Assembly (NCBI GenBank): GCA_934045075.1
Contig: OW203721.1
Coordinates: forward strand, 2,164,497 to 2,228,496
Direction: 5' to 3'
Source of the DNA: Yponomeuta sedellus
Lineage: Eukaryota > Arthropoda > Insecta > Lepidoptera > Yponomeutidae
DNA length: 64,000 bases
The translations under genes and the position numbers were made by a program. The notes beneath the pieces are model-generated. The model did no database searches. It saw only the letters and a list, made by a program, of their open reading frames with translations, and was not told the DNA's origin. Shown here piece after piece: positions 1-9,485 of the stretch. Numbering within the stretch: position 1 is the stretch's first letter; each line of letters starts with the position of its first letter.

Positions 1-100
1 GACGTTATATTTATAGTATGTCATCGAAACACTTTGATTGCGCGATGCAGGAATGTTGGAGTTTGTAGTGCGTGCGCAGAGTTGACATGTGCTCGCCACA
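1..100 (+). mobile_element. LTR-like repeat, 3' part (third copy)
   Basis: This stretch matches the right half of the paired direct repeats at 48344-48542 and 48949-49154, and ends at the same point (CTCGCCACA). A tetranucleotide microsatellite starts at the next base. The 5' part lies outside the window. Terminal CA fits an LTR end, but no coding region is seen. Confidence 0.6.
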
Positions 101-369
101 ACATACATACATACATACATACATACATACATACATACATACATACATACATACATACATACATACATACATACATACATACATACATACATACATACAT
201 ACATACATACATACATACATACATACATACATACACACATACATACATACACACACATACATACATACATACATACATACATACATACATACATACATAC
301 ATACATACATACATACATACATACATACATACATACATACATACATACATACATACATACATACATACA
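101..369. repeat. (ACAT)n microsatellite
   Basis: About 67 copies of a CATA/ACAT tetranucleotide with two short ACAC interruptions near 233 and 251. It abuts the LTR-like fragment on its left. The open frames across it (repeating Met-Tyr-Val-Cys or Tyr-Ile-His-Thr) are artefacts of the repeat. Confidence 0.97.
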
Positions 370-914
370 CGGTACTGCATACTAACCCAACAAATCGACG
401 GTGGCAACAGTGATGGAGGTGGTAGTGAGAACAGAATGATGATTAGTGGGCAGACACGCAACTCATTTAAATAGTGTCACACGATGTTGTTGAAAGGCTG
501 TTGATTCGTGGATGAGAATGGTAAGGAATGGTCCTAGAGATGACAATGAGAGAGCTACTGAATGTATTTTAATGAAACTTGACAATAATATAGCTTTTAC
601 ATCAGAATAACGCAAACGCTACAATTTATAATGATATTGTGTAAATTGTCCAAAACACGACGATAAGTGTCAAGTAAGCATGCAAAAAACTGTGTTGCCA
701 AACCTTTTCTACGCCACGCTAATATAAGCTACGCTAATATAATAAACATAATAAATAAAATATTCATGGGCATATTACACAGATCTCGTTAGCCCTATGC
801 TGAGTACAACTAAATGACTTCTGTTATAGGTGCTAACTCGACGATAAATTTAATACAATAAATACATAGATAGCATCCAAGACCCGAGACAAACTAGAAA
901 AGTTCGTTTCCTAG
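370..914. other. No feature recognised
   Basis: AT-rich sequence, probably an intron of the gene whose last exon is at 1049. No conserved coding block, RNA gene or known repeat was seen. A second or first exon of that gene was looked for and not found. Confidence 0.4.
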
Positions 915-990
915 TTTGAACCGGCCGGGGATCGAACCCGGGACCTTTTTACAGTCAGCGTGCTAAACCGCTGCGCCACCGAGGCCGACA
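915..990 (-). mobile_element. tRNA-derived SINE head
   Basis: Read on the minus strand this has a pol III A box (TGGCGCAGCGG) and B box (GGTTCGATCCC) at tRNA-like spacing. The acceptor stem does not pair well, so it is a SINE head and not a tRNA gene. It lies about 60 bp upstream of the splice acceptor of the exon at 1049. Confidence 0.65.
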
Positions 991-1048
991 TAAGCCGATA
1001 TAAGTCGCGGGCACCAGCTGGTACTAATTATAAATTAATTGTCCCCAG

Positions 1049-1279
1049 GCAACACTTTCTGGATCAACTGCAGAAGTCTTAAGTATTTTAGTACAACTTT
1101 GTGAGATCGGTTTTGGAGTGCCCAAGATCAGCATGCTTGGAGAACAGATCGTGGTGCAGCTGTCAAAAGCGTACGCGTTCCCCGTCGTCGTACATTTTTA
1201 TGTTTCAGACAATTGCCAGAGGCGTAGTTCATCAGTGAGCTCTTCAAATGGCCCTAAAAAGATCAGGAACGATGATTGA
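1049..1279 (+). CDS. Last exon of small protein gene, paralogue of the gene at 5531-9361
   Basis: Seen: an AG acceptor after a pyrimidine tract (GTCCCCAG, 1041-1048) opens a 77-codon exon ending in TGA at 1277-1279. Its 76 residues align without gaps to exon 3 of the gene at 5531-9361. The shared core is LCEIGFGVP, then VVQLS, then PVVV. Both cysteines sit at exon residues 18 and 56 in both genes. The C-terminus here carries an extra basic, serine-rich tail (SSSVSSSNGPKKIRNDD). Known: I do not recognise the family. Inferred: a tandem paralogue of a small secreted protein; its first two exons, including any signal peptide, would lie left of the window. No AATAAA was found close downstream. Confidence 0.75.
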   Translation, partial: ATLSGSTAEVLSILVQLCEIGFGVPKISMLGEQIVVQLSKAYAFPVVVHFYVSDNCQRRSSSVSSSNGPKKIRNDD

Positions 1280-1377
1280 ATTAATGCAGAATTTTTTATG
1301 TGTATTTGGTTTTTACACCCATCCTTCCAAAACAATTACTAGCCTCGGCTCAACTAATATAACACGCCTTTTAAAAA

Positions 1378-1575
1378 AATTTAGATAGTTTAAAAACCTA
1401 TTTAGAGGCTAAAAATTTCACCCATGCCGGGATTCGAACCCGCAACCTCTGGCTATCCGTGCCAGCACGGATTTTTATTTTTATTTTAATTTTTAGCCTC
1501 TAAATAGGTTTTTAAATTTGTTTTTTTAGCACGGATTAGTGCATTAAAAATAAAAATAGTATAATTTAGATAGTT
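1378..1575 (+). mobile_element. Fold-back insertion of tRNA-SINE A with 13-bp target duplication
   Basis: The direct repeat AATTTAGATAGTT (1378-1390 and 1563-1575) encloses two opposed copies of the same SINE segment. The left arm is minus-sense and runs from the CCTATTTAGAGG tail into the tRNA part, ending at CCGTGCCAG. The right arm is plus-sense and runs to the 3' end GCATTAAAAATAAAAATAG. The turn lies near 1468. Confidence 0.85.
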
Positions 1576-1652
1576 GATCTTTTTTTCTGTAACCGTTACG
1601 TCAATTATTGAATAAATGCATAATGCAGACTGTGTATTTGGTTTTTTATTTA

Positions 1653-1865
1653 TTGTGCGTTCACATTAACTTGACGCGTGAGAGAATTGGTAACACTGAG
1701 ATGATTACTGTTACCATGTTAAATAAGAAATCATTCCCATTACTTAGGGAAAATAAAAGGATTGAGGGCTTGTTTAACCATCTTCCGATTAGGTCCAAAA
1801 GCTAATTCACATGCTATGTCCTTGTTACCAATTCTCTCACGCGTCAAGTTAATGTGAACGCACTG
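1653..1865. mobile_element. Tc1/mariner-type MITE, copy 1
   Basis: A 213-bp element with terminal inverted repeats of about 40 bp (core GTGCGTTCACATTAACTTGA) and TA at each edge. It has no transposase. A near-identical copy of the same length is at 63405-63617. TA target and short TIR length fit a Tc1/mariner MITE. Confidence 0.85.
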
Positions 1866-2088
1866 TATATCGATACTTCAGTTGGCAATTAGGAGCGGCG
1901 CTTTAGCTGATATAAAATGACATTTAAATACTGAGCTTACGAAGCTGTACGAAACAGTACAACAAGAAGGTGCGTAGCACATACTAAGAAGGTTAATTTT
2001 CTTTTTATTTTATATAGTTCTTTTCTAATTTGTCACTATGCATCTTCACATTTAAGATGTTTTAGTTAATGTTCAATTTTATTATTAA

Positions 2089-2273
2089 CTAGCTGACCCA
2101 GCGAACTTCGTACCCCCTAACAGACGATTCTTTATTTATTTTTATATTTCCCTCCGTAAGAACAACCTCGTACTTCAAGGAATATTCTAAAAAAAGAATT
2201 AGCGAAATCGGTTCAGCTGCTCTCGAGATTTGCGCTTACCAACACATCCGGGGATTCATTTTTATATTATAGA
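2089..2273 (-). mobile_element. Short Helitron-like element
   Basis: On the minus strand it begins TC and ends CAGCTAG before a T. It is the inverse of the elements at 31392, 38515 and 38706, which share AATGAATCGC near the start and TTCGCTGGGTCAGCTAG at the end. TC...CTAG ends are the Helitron signature; no coding capacity. Confidence 0.6.
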
Positions 2274-2471
2274 TACAGTCCATTTATAACAATAAACTTA
2301 TGTTTCATTGCGACTCAAACAGAAGCTTCGTAATTTGTGTTAGCCTATTTCTTTTTACCTGTGCAAGTGAAAGACTCTCGGGTTGGACGCTTTGTCTATC
2401 AAGATTTTAGAACGCGTGACGGCCATCTTCAACTGAAAAATATTAAACATTTGCTTCAAATGCGGTATCGA

Positions 2472-2829
2472 TATCAACCCTTGTAAATCCCTACAGCTGG
2501 GGCACGGGTCTCTTTTTGCATCGCTGGAAGGTTAGGCCATACACCATGGGTGGGGGATTGTAAGACAATGGTGGGCCTTACTGACACAGGGTATCCTAGT
2601 GTGGGGCCAGAAGCAATGTATGTGCTTGTATGTAAATGTTATAATTATTATCAAGCCGCATCTGACACGCTTTAACGACTGCCATTACATCAACAGCCTG
2701 CACCAACGGCTTAACGTGCCTTGCGAAGCTTGGAAGCGCCCGGAATAATACCACTAGCGGTAGTCACGGGACGGTCACACATCCTACATCTGACCGTGCT
2801 TATAGTTGCTTAATTCAAGTGATGGACTT
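2472..2829 (-). mobile_element. 5S rRNA-derived SINE with a nested insertion
   Basis: A diverged minus-sense copy of the 5S-SINE described at 50207-50588. A block of about 60 bp (2581-2640, starting ACACAGGGTATCCTAGTG) interrupts the usual TTACTGTCAGAAGTTATC and also occurs near 53657, so it is another repeat inserted here. Confidence 0.7.
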
Positions 2830-2968
2830 AAACAACAACAGCCTATTAGGACAATCATCTGGAGGGTACGGTTTAATGAGGCTAGCTAAACCAGTTCCTC
2901 ATGTAGAGATGGACCTCTCAAAGTGGCGACCCAGACGAAATATTTAATAGGTACGGTAATTATATTAT

Positions 2969-3328
2969 ATATAATATAATATAATATAATATAATATAAT
3001 ATAATATAATATAATATAATATAATATAATATAATATAATATAATATAATATAATATAATATAATATAATATAATATAATATAATATAATATAATATAAT
3101 ATAATATAATATAATATAATATAATATAATATAATATAATATAATATAATATAATATAATATAATATAATATAATATAATATAATATAATATAATATAAT
3201 ATAATATAATATAATATAATATAATATAATATAATATAATATAATATAATATAATATAATATAATATAATATAATATAATATAATATAATATAATATAAT
3301 ATAATATAATATAATATAATATAATAAT
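2969..3328. repeat. (ATAAT)n pentanucleotide array
   Basis: About 70 near-perfect ATAAT units over 360 bp. The Tyr-Ile-Leu frames across it are repeat artefacts. The array is unusually uniform, which suggests recent expansion or a modelled assembly. Confidence 0.97.
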
Positions 3329-3512
3329 ACGACATAATACGAAGGGATAGTATTATTTACAAAATACCTACTTAGTAAAAAAACACGACTCCTTTAATAA
3401 AGTGTCAATAGTATAAAGATACGAGCTTTTTTAAAACACGATTCATTCGTAACACTTGTTTGAGTTAATTTGTTTTAAGCTATTTATTATACTCAATAAT
3501 TTATTGCATTGC

Positions 3513-3655
3513 GGAACCGGCGTGCGTGCATGCAACGACTTATGAACGTTGATGAAGCGAAGGTGATCTGTCAGGATCGTGGCAACTGGCAGTCCCTGGT
3601 CTCTGCCTACCCCTCTGGGTTACAGGCGTGAGGTTTTGTATGTATGTATGTTATT
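3513..3655 (+). mobile_element. RTE-like LINE 3' end (family D), 5'-truncated
   Basis: Contains the terminal coding block MQRLMNVDEAKVICQ...SLVSAYPSG..A* with differences, followed by a short TATG repeat tail. Related 3' ends are at 4700-4955, 9486-9705 and 32935-33240. Confidence 0.65.
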
Positions 3656-3839
3656 GCATTCCACAAGTATACAAAATTATAACTATTTGCGCACCATGAC
3701 GGGTAGAGCATGCATGTACCATAATTTTATTTTAAGTTACCACCTACATAATTTGTGTCTTGCTTCTGCTTGAAAAAGTGGGAGGGAGGGCAGTGCATTA
3801 ACTAACCGCATGGTGCGAGTGGGATTAGTGGGATAAGTA

Positions 3840-4025
3840 AAAGGTGACTAAGGGACACAAACGGGGGGGTCGGCTGCAGCGCCCTCTGCAGTACAATTCC
3901 ACTGAACTGCGATCCCCAACCCGCTTGCCCAGCGTGGGGATTATGGGCATTACCCCCTATGATAGCACAACGTGGCGCTCTTTAGGGGAGGGCTATGCCC
4001 AGCAGTGGACTATTATAGCCTGACG
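3840..4025 (+). mobile_element. RTE-like LINE 3' end (family C)
   Basis: Ends with GGAGGGCTATGCCCAGCAG, which reads G-E-G-Y-A-Q-Q-W in frame, the usual C-terminus of RTE reverse transcriptases. It is followed by TATTATAGCCTGACGACGAC. Inverted relatives lie at 5727-6075 and 55430-55670. Confidence 0.6.
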
Positions 4026-4029
4026 ACGA

Positions 4030-4455
4030 CCAATTTTCACATTTTAATGCTATTAAGGATTTCCGCAAAGTAACGCCAGATTCCATACAATATTTTAAAA
4101 TAAGTAGGCAAAACCCGCCACTTTCGGGACACCGATTGGTACGGCGGGAGCAGGTACCGTGTACTGCAGGTACTGTATCGGCTTACAAGGACAACTCTAG
4201 GCTCTCGAGTTACATGTATAGTTTTTCCATAGATTGTTATAAGCACGATAAGAGTTGGCAGGTATTTGTCTCTAAATTAGTAATCTTCAAGGCAGTTGAA
4301 CTACAATATAATTGCATTATAACCCGCGAAAATGAAATAATTAGACATCTCTCGCAAAGAAAATTTAATGGCGCAAGGCGCCCAATTAAATTGCAAAGAT
4401 TATGCCACTGGAATACGATTGGTTAATAGACTACCTATAGTGCCAATGATATAAA
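4030..4455. other. No feature recognised
   Basis: Several short open frames occur here but none resembles a known protein, and no splice-flanked conserved block was seen. Confidence 0.35.
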
Positions 4456-4458
4456 ATC

Positions 4459-4502
4459 AACCCTTTGTATGTCCCCAATGCTGGAACACGGGTTTCTTCC
4501 TT
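4459..4502 (-). mobile_element. 5S-SINE 3' fragment
   Basis: Forty-four bases match the 3' terminal part of the 5S-SINE (TGTATGTCCCCA...GCTGG...CACGGGT). Confidence 0.5.
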
Positions 4503-4639
4503 CACTAATACGACTCTATCGTATAATTCTCGCCCACCAAGGGCATACACCTCAAGGTTTGTCAGAAGCGAGACACCAAGGTGGTTATAAGGAACTCCAT
4601 CGCGAATTCTGTGAACATCAAAATTTACATATACATAGA

Positions 4640-4955
4640 ATCACGCCTGCATCCCAGAGGGGTAGGCAGAGACTAAGGACTGCCACGTGCCACTGCACAA
4701 TATATACTGCGAATGTGAGTGGAAGGGCTGGTAAGGGACGTCCCAGGCGGGCATACGTCGACCAAATAGGGGATGTATTAGCAAAGGGGCAGATAAAAAG
4801 GAGTATAAATAGTGCATGATAAAAAATGCATGCAACCACTTATGAACGTTAATGAAGCGAAGTGATCTGTCAGGATTGTGGCAAGTGGCAGTCCCTGGTC
4901 TCTGCCTACCCCACTGGGATACAGGCATGAGGTTATGTTCGTATGTATTTTTTTA
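4640..4955. mobile_element. RTE-like LINE (family D) 3' end as an inverted pair
   Basis: Positions 4640-4696 are the terminal LINE segment in minus orientation (ATCACGCCTGCATCCCAGAG). From about 4700 the same LINE reads plus (G-R-P-R-R-A-Y-V-D-Q-I-G-D) through to the stop and TATG tail. The terminal segment is present twice, in opposite directions, so this is a fold-back insertion and not a simple inversion. Confidence 0.6.
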
Positions 4956-5149
4956 CTTTGACGTCGATTCCAAAAGTGCAGCTACAAGCATTCATTTTCT
5001 ATTTTGTGATGGTTAGGCCGCTTGCTTCACTCGCTTTCGTCTCGTTTCATTAGTGATAATCGGGAACAATAAGGTGACTGATAAAAGTTAAAAGCCTTGA
5101 AATAAATGTGCCATAGTTGAATGCAATTTCGCCGACTCAATGTGGTGCC

Positions 5150-5335
5150 TGACTCGTCTGACTGTTTTTAGCTTGCCGCATCCAGCATCTGCTGGCAGTT
5201 TTTCGCAGATCGTCTTCCCAGCTGGTCGGAGGTCGTCCTACACTACATTTGCCGAGTCGCGGTCTCCACTCAAGAACACGTTCACTCCAACGATTGTCAG
5301 TTCTTCGCCACCGATTGGTTTCACTGAATTAAAAT
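5150..5335 (-). mobile_element. RTE-like LINE C-terminal fragment (family C)
   Basis: On the minus strand it encodes pieces typical of the RTE C-terminus: W-S-E-R-V-L-E-W-R-P-R, then G-R-P-P-T-S-W-E-D-D-L-R-K-T-A, then C-W-M-R-Q-A. It is 5'-truncated and ends about 60 bp upstream of the TATA box of the next gene. Confidence 0.6.
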
Positions 5336-5392
5336 AAATAACGCCTAATTTTCCACAAATTACACTGTAATTGAGCGTGGACAAAATACTCG

Positions 5393-5398
5393 TATAAA
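5393..5398 (+). promoter_or_regulatory. Candidate TATA box of the secreted-protein gene
   Basis: TATAAA lies 138 bp upstream of the annotated ATG at 5531 and about 37 bp upstream of the 60-bp duplicated block. Transcription would start near 5423-5430. Inferred from position only. Confidence 0.4.
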
Positions 5399-5429
5399 GG
5401 TGTTGACCTTTGCGTGATACTATACTCGG

Positions 5430-5549
5430 AGCTGAATGATTCGATCGTCTCATATTCTGCTACTGGCATTATGAAGAACTTCATTTACTAGCTGAATATT
5501 TCGATCTTCTCATATTCTGCTACTGCCGTTATGAAAACCTTAATTTATT
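5430..5549 (+). repeat. 60-bp tandem duplication covering the start codon
   Basis: Two copies, 5430-5489 and 5490-5549, with few differences, each with the core CTCATATTCTGCTACTG. Each holds an ATG at the same place. The first (5471) reads M-K-N-F-I-Y and then TAG; the second (5531) opens the 116-residue protein. The duplication thus leaves a six-codon upstream open frame derived from the gene's own start. Confidence 0.9.
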
Positions 5550-5612
5550 CAGCATTGCTGCTGGTCGCTCTTTGTGCATGCGCGGAAGCGGTATGCGTCT
5601 CCAGGCAGTTCG
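5531..5612 (+). CDS. Exon 1 of the secreted-protein gene
   Basis: Encodes the signal peptide and the first mature residues (VCVSRQF). It ends one base into a codon at the strong donor G|GTAAGT. Confidence 0.8.
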
Positions 5613-8600
5613 GTAAGTCTTCTTTTCAACCATTATACAATTGTAAAATGGCCTTATTTCCGTTTCCGGCCGTGTTCGAAGCAACATCTACCTCAGTTTT
5701 GTGTAACATTTAACAAATAATTCTTCTTCTTCTTCAGGCTATATTAGTCCACTGCTGGACATAGCCCTCCCCGAATGAGCGCCATAGCGCAAGGTGTTGC
5801 CATCTTCTTCTTCAGGCTATATTAGTCCACTGCTGGACATAGGCCTGCCCTAATGAGCGCCATAGCACAAGTATGTGCCATCATTAGGGGGTAATGCCCA
5901 TAATCCTCACTCTGGGCATGCTGGTTGAGGATCGCAGTTTGGTGGTATTGTACTGCAGGGGGCGCTGCTGCCCACCCCCCGATTTGTGTCCCTTAATCGC
6001 CTTTTACGACACCCGCGGGAAGAATTTGGGTTGGTGCTATTCTCAAGGCCGGCCGACACCAAACAGCACAAATAATTATCAGCAACTAAGTAATAGTATG
6101 GTGCAAAACCACTTAAATCTGGTTAGTAACCTTGAAAAATGCATCCAGCGTAATTGTTTCTCTGATGCAAGTATACAGAACCGAGAAAAGACATTGCAAA
6201 AGAAGAAAATATCTTGAGTTTATCTGTCAATTCTACTGCGTTCTATTAACTTGAAGTACCTGACAACGTTCTTGTGGCTGTAAGTGATTCAATTTACTTA
6301 AGCCAGATGTCGCTGCCTGTACGTAATACAGAGAATATTGTGAAGAGGTTCGAAATTTCACTGATGCCGGTGAGTCGCCCATTTGCTCAGTTGGAAAGAG
6401 AGCTGGCACGGATAGCCAGAGGTCGCGGGTTCGAATCCCGGCATGGGTGAAATTTTTAGCCTCTAAATAGGTTTTAAAAATTGTCCTTAGCACGGGTTAG
6501 TGCATTAAAAATAAAAATAGTATAATACTTTGCAGTGTTAAAAAGTTGTTACACAGTAAACTAACTAGCGCCACCAATGGAAAAAAATCATAACTGGTTT
6601 TGGAACACGTTTATATTTAAAAAAAAAACAAATAAATAATAAAAACCGACTTCTGTAGGTACACTAAGGCACTGAAAACGCAGAAATAATTTAAACCAAT
6701 ATGATCTTAATCTATGTAATAATATAATAATAACATGATCTTGAAGCGCTCGTGGCCTAGGCGAACCGAGTGATTGGAATCAATCACTTGGTTAAGCAAC
6801 AACAGGCGCGGTCAGGTACGGGATGGGTGAGAGTCCTGTGACTACCGCTAGTGGCATTTTTCCGAGCGCTTCCTTGCTTTGCAAGGCACGTTAAGCCGTT
6901 GGTGCCGGCTGTCATATAATGGCAGTCGTTAAGCCATGTCAGAGGCCTTATTAACTTCTGACAGGCTTGATAACTTCTGACAGGAAGGCCCGCCACTGTC
7001 TTACAATCCTCCACCAACCCAGACTTGGCCTCCGTGGTGGAGTATGGCCAGACCTTCCTGCGATGCGGAAGAGACCCGTGCCCCAGCTGTGGGGACATAC
7101 AAGGGTTGATAACGAATATGATCTTTAAATTCCAAATTCGTATATATCTAGGTGGTGTAGAAGTATATCTTGCAGTCGATTCCCAAAATATGTGTGCTGG
7201 TCTGGAACTTGGCGCCGGCTCCAAAATATACTTCTCCATTCCGACTCTTAATTTTCCTAGTGTAGCGAGTGATAATGAAACTATACACTTTAACTTTAAC
7301 TGCGGCTTTCTAGGTGCAACGGTGCCCTAGATGATGACCAGCCCAAGCATCAGACTTCCAAATCTTCCGCTGTAGAAAGTGACAGGGAAATTATATACTT
7401 ATAGTGGGGCATTTATCAGCTACCCAAAAAAAGTTATGATTTATTTTTGGCGCCAGTTAGCCCGAAGTGCCTTAAGTAAACAAGCCTAAAGATTCGCTTT
7501 TACGCAGGTAATACTTGCGGCGTGCCGACCCTGGTCAAAGTCTCTATACCGGCGGAACAAAATGAATTGCGCATTACTGCTAAAGAAGTGGTGAGTTGAG
7601 TTGTTTTTAAGTAAATGAATTATTATTATTAGGTTTAGCTTCTGTACTTATTTTATTATGCATTATAATGATAGGTAGGTCTTTTCAATCATCGATCTTA
7701 TATGTCCCCACTGCTGAGGCACGGGTCACTTCCTGCATCGCAGGAAGGTTAGGCCATACTCCACCACGGGGGCCAAGGCCGGGTTGGTGGAGGATTCTAA
7801 GGCAGTGGCGAGCCTTACTCTCAGAAGTTATCAAGCCGCCCATAAGGCCACTGACATGGCTTAACGACTGCCATTACATGACAACTGGCACCAACGGCTT
7901 CATTTGCCTTCCAAGGCACAGAAGAGCAGAAAAATGCCAGTAGCGGTAGTCACGGGACGGTCACCCATTCTGCACCTGACCGCGCCTGTTGTTGCTTAAC
8001 TCAGGTGATTGACTCCAAGCACTCGGTTAGACTAGGACACGAGCGCTTCGATATTCAATCATACAATATTATTCGTAAGTATGTAATATTGGATTTCTAT
8101 TTTTTTTTACAAATTGTTTTACTTCACCTTCTGTTGATACCATCAACAAGATTTACTTATGTACCAACTAGCTGTACCCCTCGATATTACACGCGGTTTT
8201 TGTATTTTCCCATGGGTGTAAGATATTTTCCCGCAGTAAAACGTAGCCTATGTGCTAATCCAGTATGTCAGCTAACTCCTTACCAAATTGTATTAAAATC
8301 GCTCCAGCCGTTGAGATGTGAAAAAGTAACAAACAGACACACACACAAACTTTCCTCTTTATAATAATAGGGGTTAAAGTATGAAATTGCCGTTTTATTG
8401 CAATAGGTTCTTTGAATTGACATAGAATCTTCATGGTTTTGAGGTTTTCGAATGAAACTTTTTTCAAATGGTTTCTTTTTTTTAAGGATGTGAAACATTT
8501 GAATATCGACTTTCAATTGTTTTTGTTATTCAATTAAGACAAGAAAGATGGATATGCGTTTCTTTCTGCAGATCAGTCAAATCATGAGGCACCCATTTTT

Positions 8601-9361
8601 CGTATTTTTTTATTTTATTGATTTGACGTAAGTGAGTCAATATTGTTTGTAAGGTAACGTTAAACCATGCCGCTAATTCCTGGGTAGTTTGACTAGGATC
8701 GGCTTCCACTATCTCTCTTAATTCATCGTTATTCACCTGTGTGGGCGGTCTTCCTTGTGGCTCGTTCTTTAAGTCGAAATTTCCATCACGAAAGCGTTTA
8801 AACCAAAATCGCACCGTGCGTTCATTAGTAGACCCCTCTCCAAACGCAGCATTGATATTGCGGGCTGTTTCTGCCGCGTTTGTTCCGCGTCGGAACTCGT
8901 ATTCAAAAATCACTCTAATTTTCGCAGTATCCATCTTTCTTGTCTAAATTGAATAACAAAAACAATTGAAAGTCGATATTCAAATGTTTCACATTTTTTA
9001 AAAAAAGAACATCATAGAAACCATTTGAAAAAAATTTCATTCGAAAACCTCAAACCATGAAGATTCTATGTCAATTCAAAGAACCTATTGCAATAAAACG
9101 GCAATTTCATACTTTAACCCCTATTATTAATGTGATGTGATGTCATAATGTGATGTGATAACTTATTGTCCGCAGGCACGGCTGGGCAAAGCCAATACGG
9201 ACTACATGAGTGTTTTTGTAGAAGTCTGTGAAGTTGGCTTTGGGGTACCCACAATCGACTTAGTCGGGGAGGTCCTCGTCTTTCAGCTGTCAAGGCTGTA
9301 CCGGAGCCCCGTCCTCATCAACTTCCAAGTAGCTGCTGACTGTCTGAGAAACGTTTTGTAA
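5531..9361 (+). CDS. Small secreted four-cysteine protein, three exons, complete
   Basis: Exons 5531-5612, 7508-7590 and 9176-9361 join in phase (1, 0) to give 116 residues. All introns are GT-AG. Residues 1-20 (MKTLIYSALLLVALCACAEA) form a clear signal peptide. The mature part has cysteines at 22, 31, 73 and 111, enough for two disulfides. Exon 3 aligns without gaps to the exon at 1049-1279, so the two are tandem paralogues. Intron 1 carries LINE, tRNA-SINE and 5S-SINE insertions; intron 2 carries a 5S-SINE, a Helitron-like element and a mariner derivative; coding is intact. A TATA box is at 5393 and AATAAA overlaps the stop at 9360. I do not recognise the family; the likely place of action is outside the cell. 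The start at 5531 is chosen because the earlier ATG (5471) meets a stop after six codons. Confidence 0.8.
5727..6075 (-). mobile_element. RTE-like LINE 3' end (family C), terminal part repeated
   Basis: The terminal segment starting TTCTTCTTCAGGCTATATTA occurs twice in direct orientation (5728 and 5804). The second copy continues into the LINE body (CTGCAGGGGGCGCTGCTGCC). It lies in intron 1 of the secreted-protein gene. Confidence 0.6.
6256..6527 (+). mobile_element. tRNA-SINE A, single copy
   Basis: Plus-sense copy with upstream segment, tRNA-like part (B box GGGTTCGAATCCC near 6428) and 3' end GCATTAAAAATAAAAATAG. The sequence just after it (TACTTTGCAGTGTTAAAAAG) recurs inverted at 13562-13602. 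It lies in intron 1. Confidence 0.75.
6735..7125 (+). mobile_element. 5S rRNA-derived SINE
   Basis: A full-length plus-sense copy at 6743-7110, with ATGATCTT directly repeated at 6735 and 7118 as the probable target duplication. The 5S C-box region (GGATGGGTGA) is at about 6821. There is a small internal duplication near 6955-6985. Intron 1 of the secreted-protein gene. Confidence 0.75.
7508..7590 (+). CDS. Exon 2 of the secreted-protein gene
   Basis: Acceptor TTTTACGCAG, donor GTG|GTGAGT. It completes a Gly codon and adds 27 residues beginning NTCGVPTLVKV and ending ITAKEV. Confidence 0.75.
7700..8050 (-). mobile_element. 5S rRNA-derived SINE
   Basis: Minus-sense near full-length copy. It is followed at 8051-8167 by a segment and then a Helitron-like end, an arrangement repeated in the opposite orientation at 39672-40028. 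Confidence 0.75.
8168..8362 (-). mobile_element. Helitron-like element (LEP1 type)
   Basis: On the minus strand it starts near the ATTATAAAG motif and ends GTACAGCTAG. Internal text (AAACGTAGCCTATGTGC inverted) matches the copy at 39672-39868. The mariner derivative at 8362 is inserted at its 5' edge. Confidence 0.6.
8362..9130 (-). mobile_element. Deleted mariner with unusually long terminal inverted repeats
   Basis: Inverted repeats of nearly 190 bp (8362-8554 and 8927-9130; outer core GGGGTTAAAGTATGAAATTG) flank a transposase remnant. The repeats extend inward to the transposase start codon, so the 5' UTR and first codons exist on both sides. It lies in intron 2 of the secreted-protein gene. 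Confidence 0.85.
8530..8934 (-). pseudogene. Mariner transposase N-terminal fragment
   Basis: A 134-residue open frame starting MDTAKIRVIFEYEF. It carries the paired helix-turn-helix DNA-binding region of mariner/SETMAR-type transposases (ARNINAAFGEG; RTVRFWFKRFRDGNF; QGRPPT) and the linker W-V-P-H-D-L-T. The catalytic D,D34D domain is absent. The last residues (KETHIHLSCLN) are read from the far inverted repeat. It could at most bind DNA. Confidence 0.8.
9176..9361 (+). CDS. Exon 3 of the secreted-protein gene
   Basis: Acceptor TATTGTCCGCAG. It adds 61 residues with the family core VCEVGFGVP and ends at TAA, which overlaps an AATAAA signal. Confidence 0.8.
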   Translation, partial: ARLGKANTDYMSVFVEVCEVGFGVPTIDLVGEVLVFQLSRLYRSPVLINFQVAADCLRNVL

Positions 9362-9485
9362 TAAAATCATGATTGGTTCATGAGAAAAATTTTTGAATAA
9401 TAAAATAAATATATTTTCTTTCGTTACCAACTTAACATTAATTTTACACTGCCCCACCACAGTGCGAAATTTCCTGCATACATTC

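Noticed and set aside
11..474. Open frames of repeating Met-Tyr-Val-Cys and Tyr-Ile-His-Thr
   Set aside because: They are translations of the (ACAT)n microsatellite; a 4-base repeat without stops is open in several frames.
2886..3335. 149-codon Tyr-Ile-Leu frame
   Set aside because: Translation of the (ATAAT)n array.
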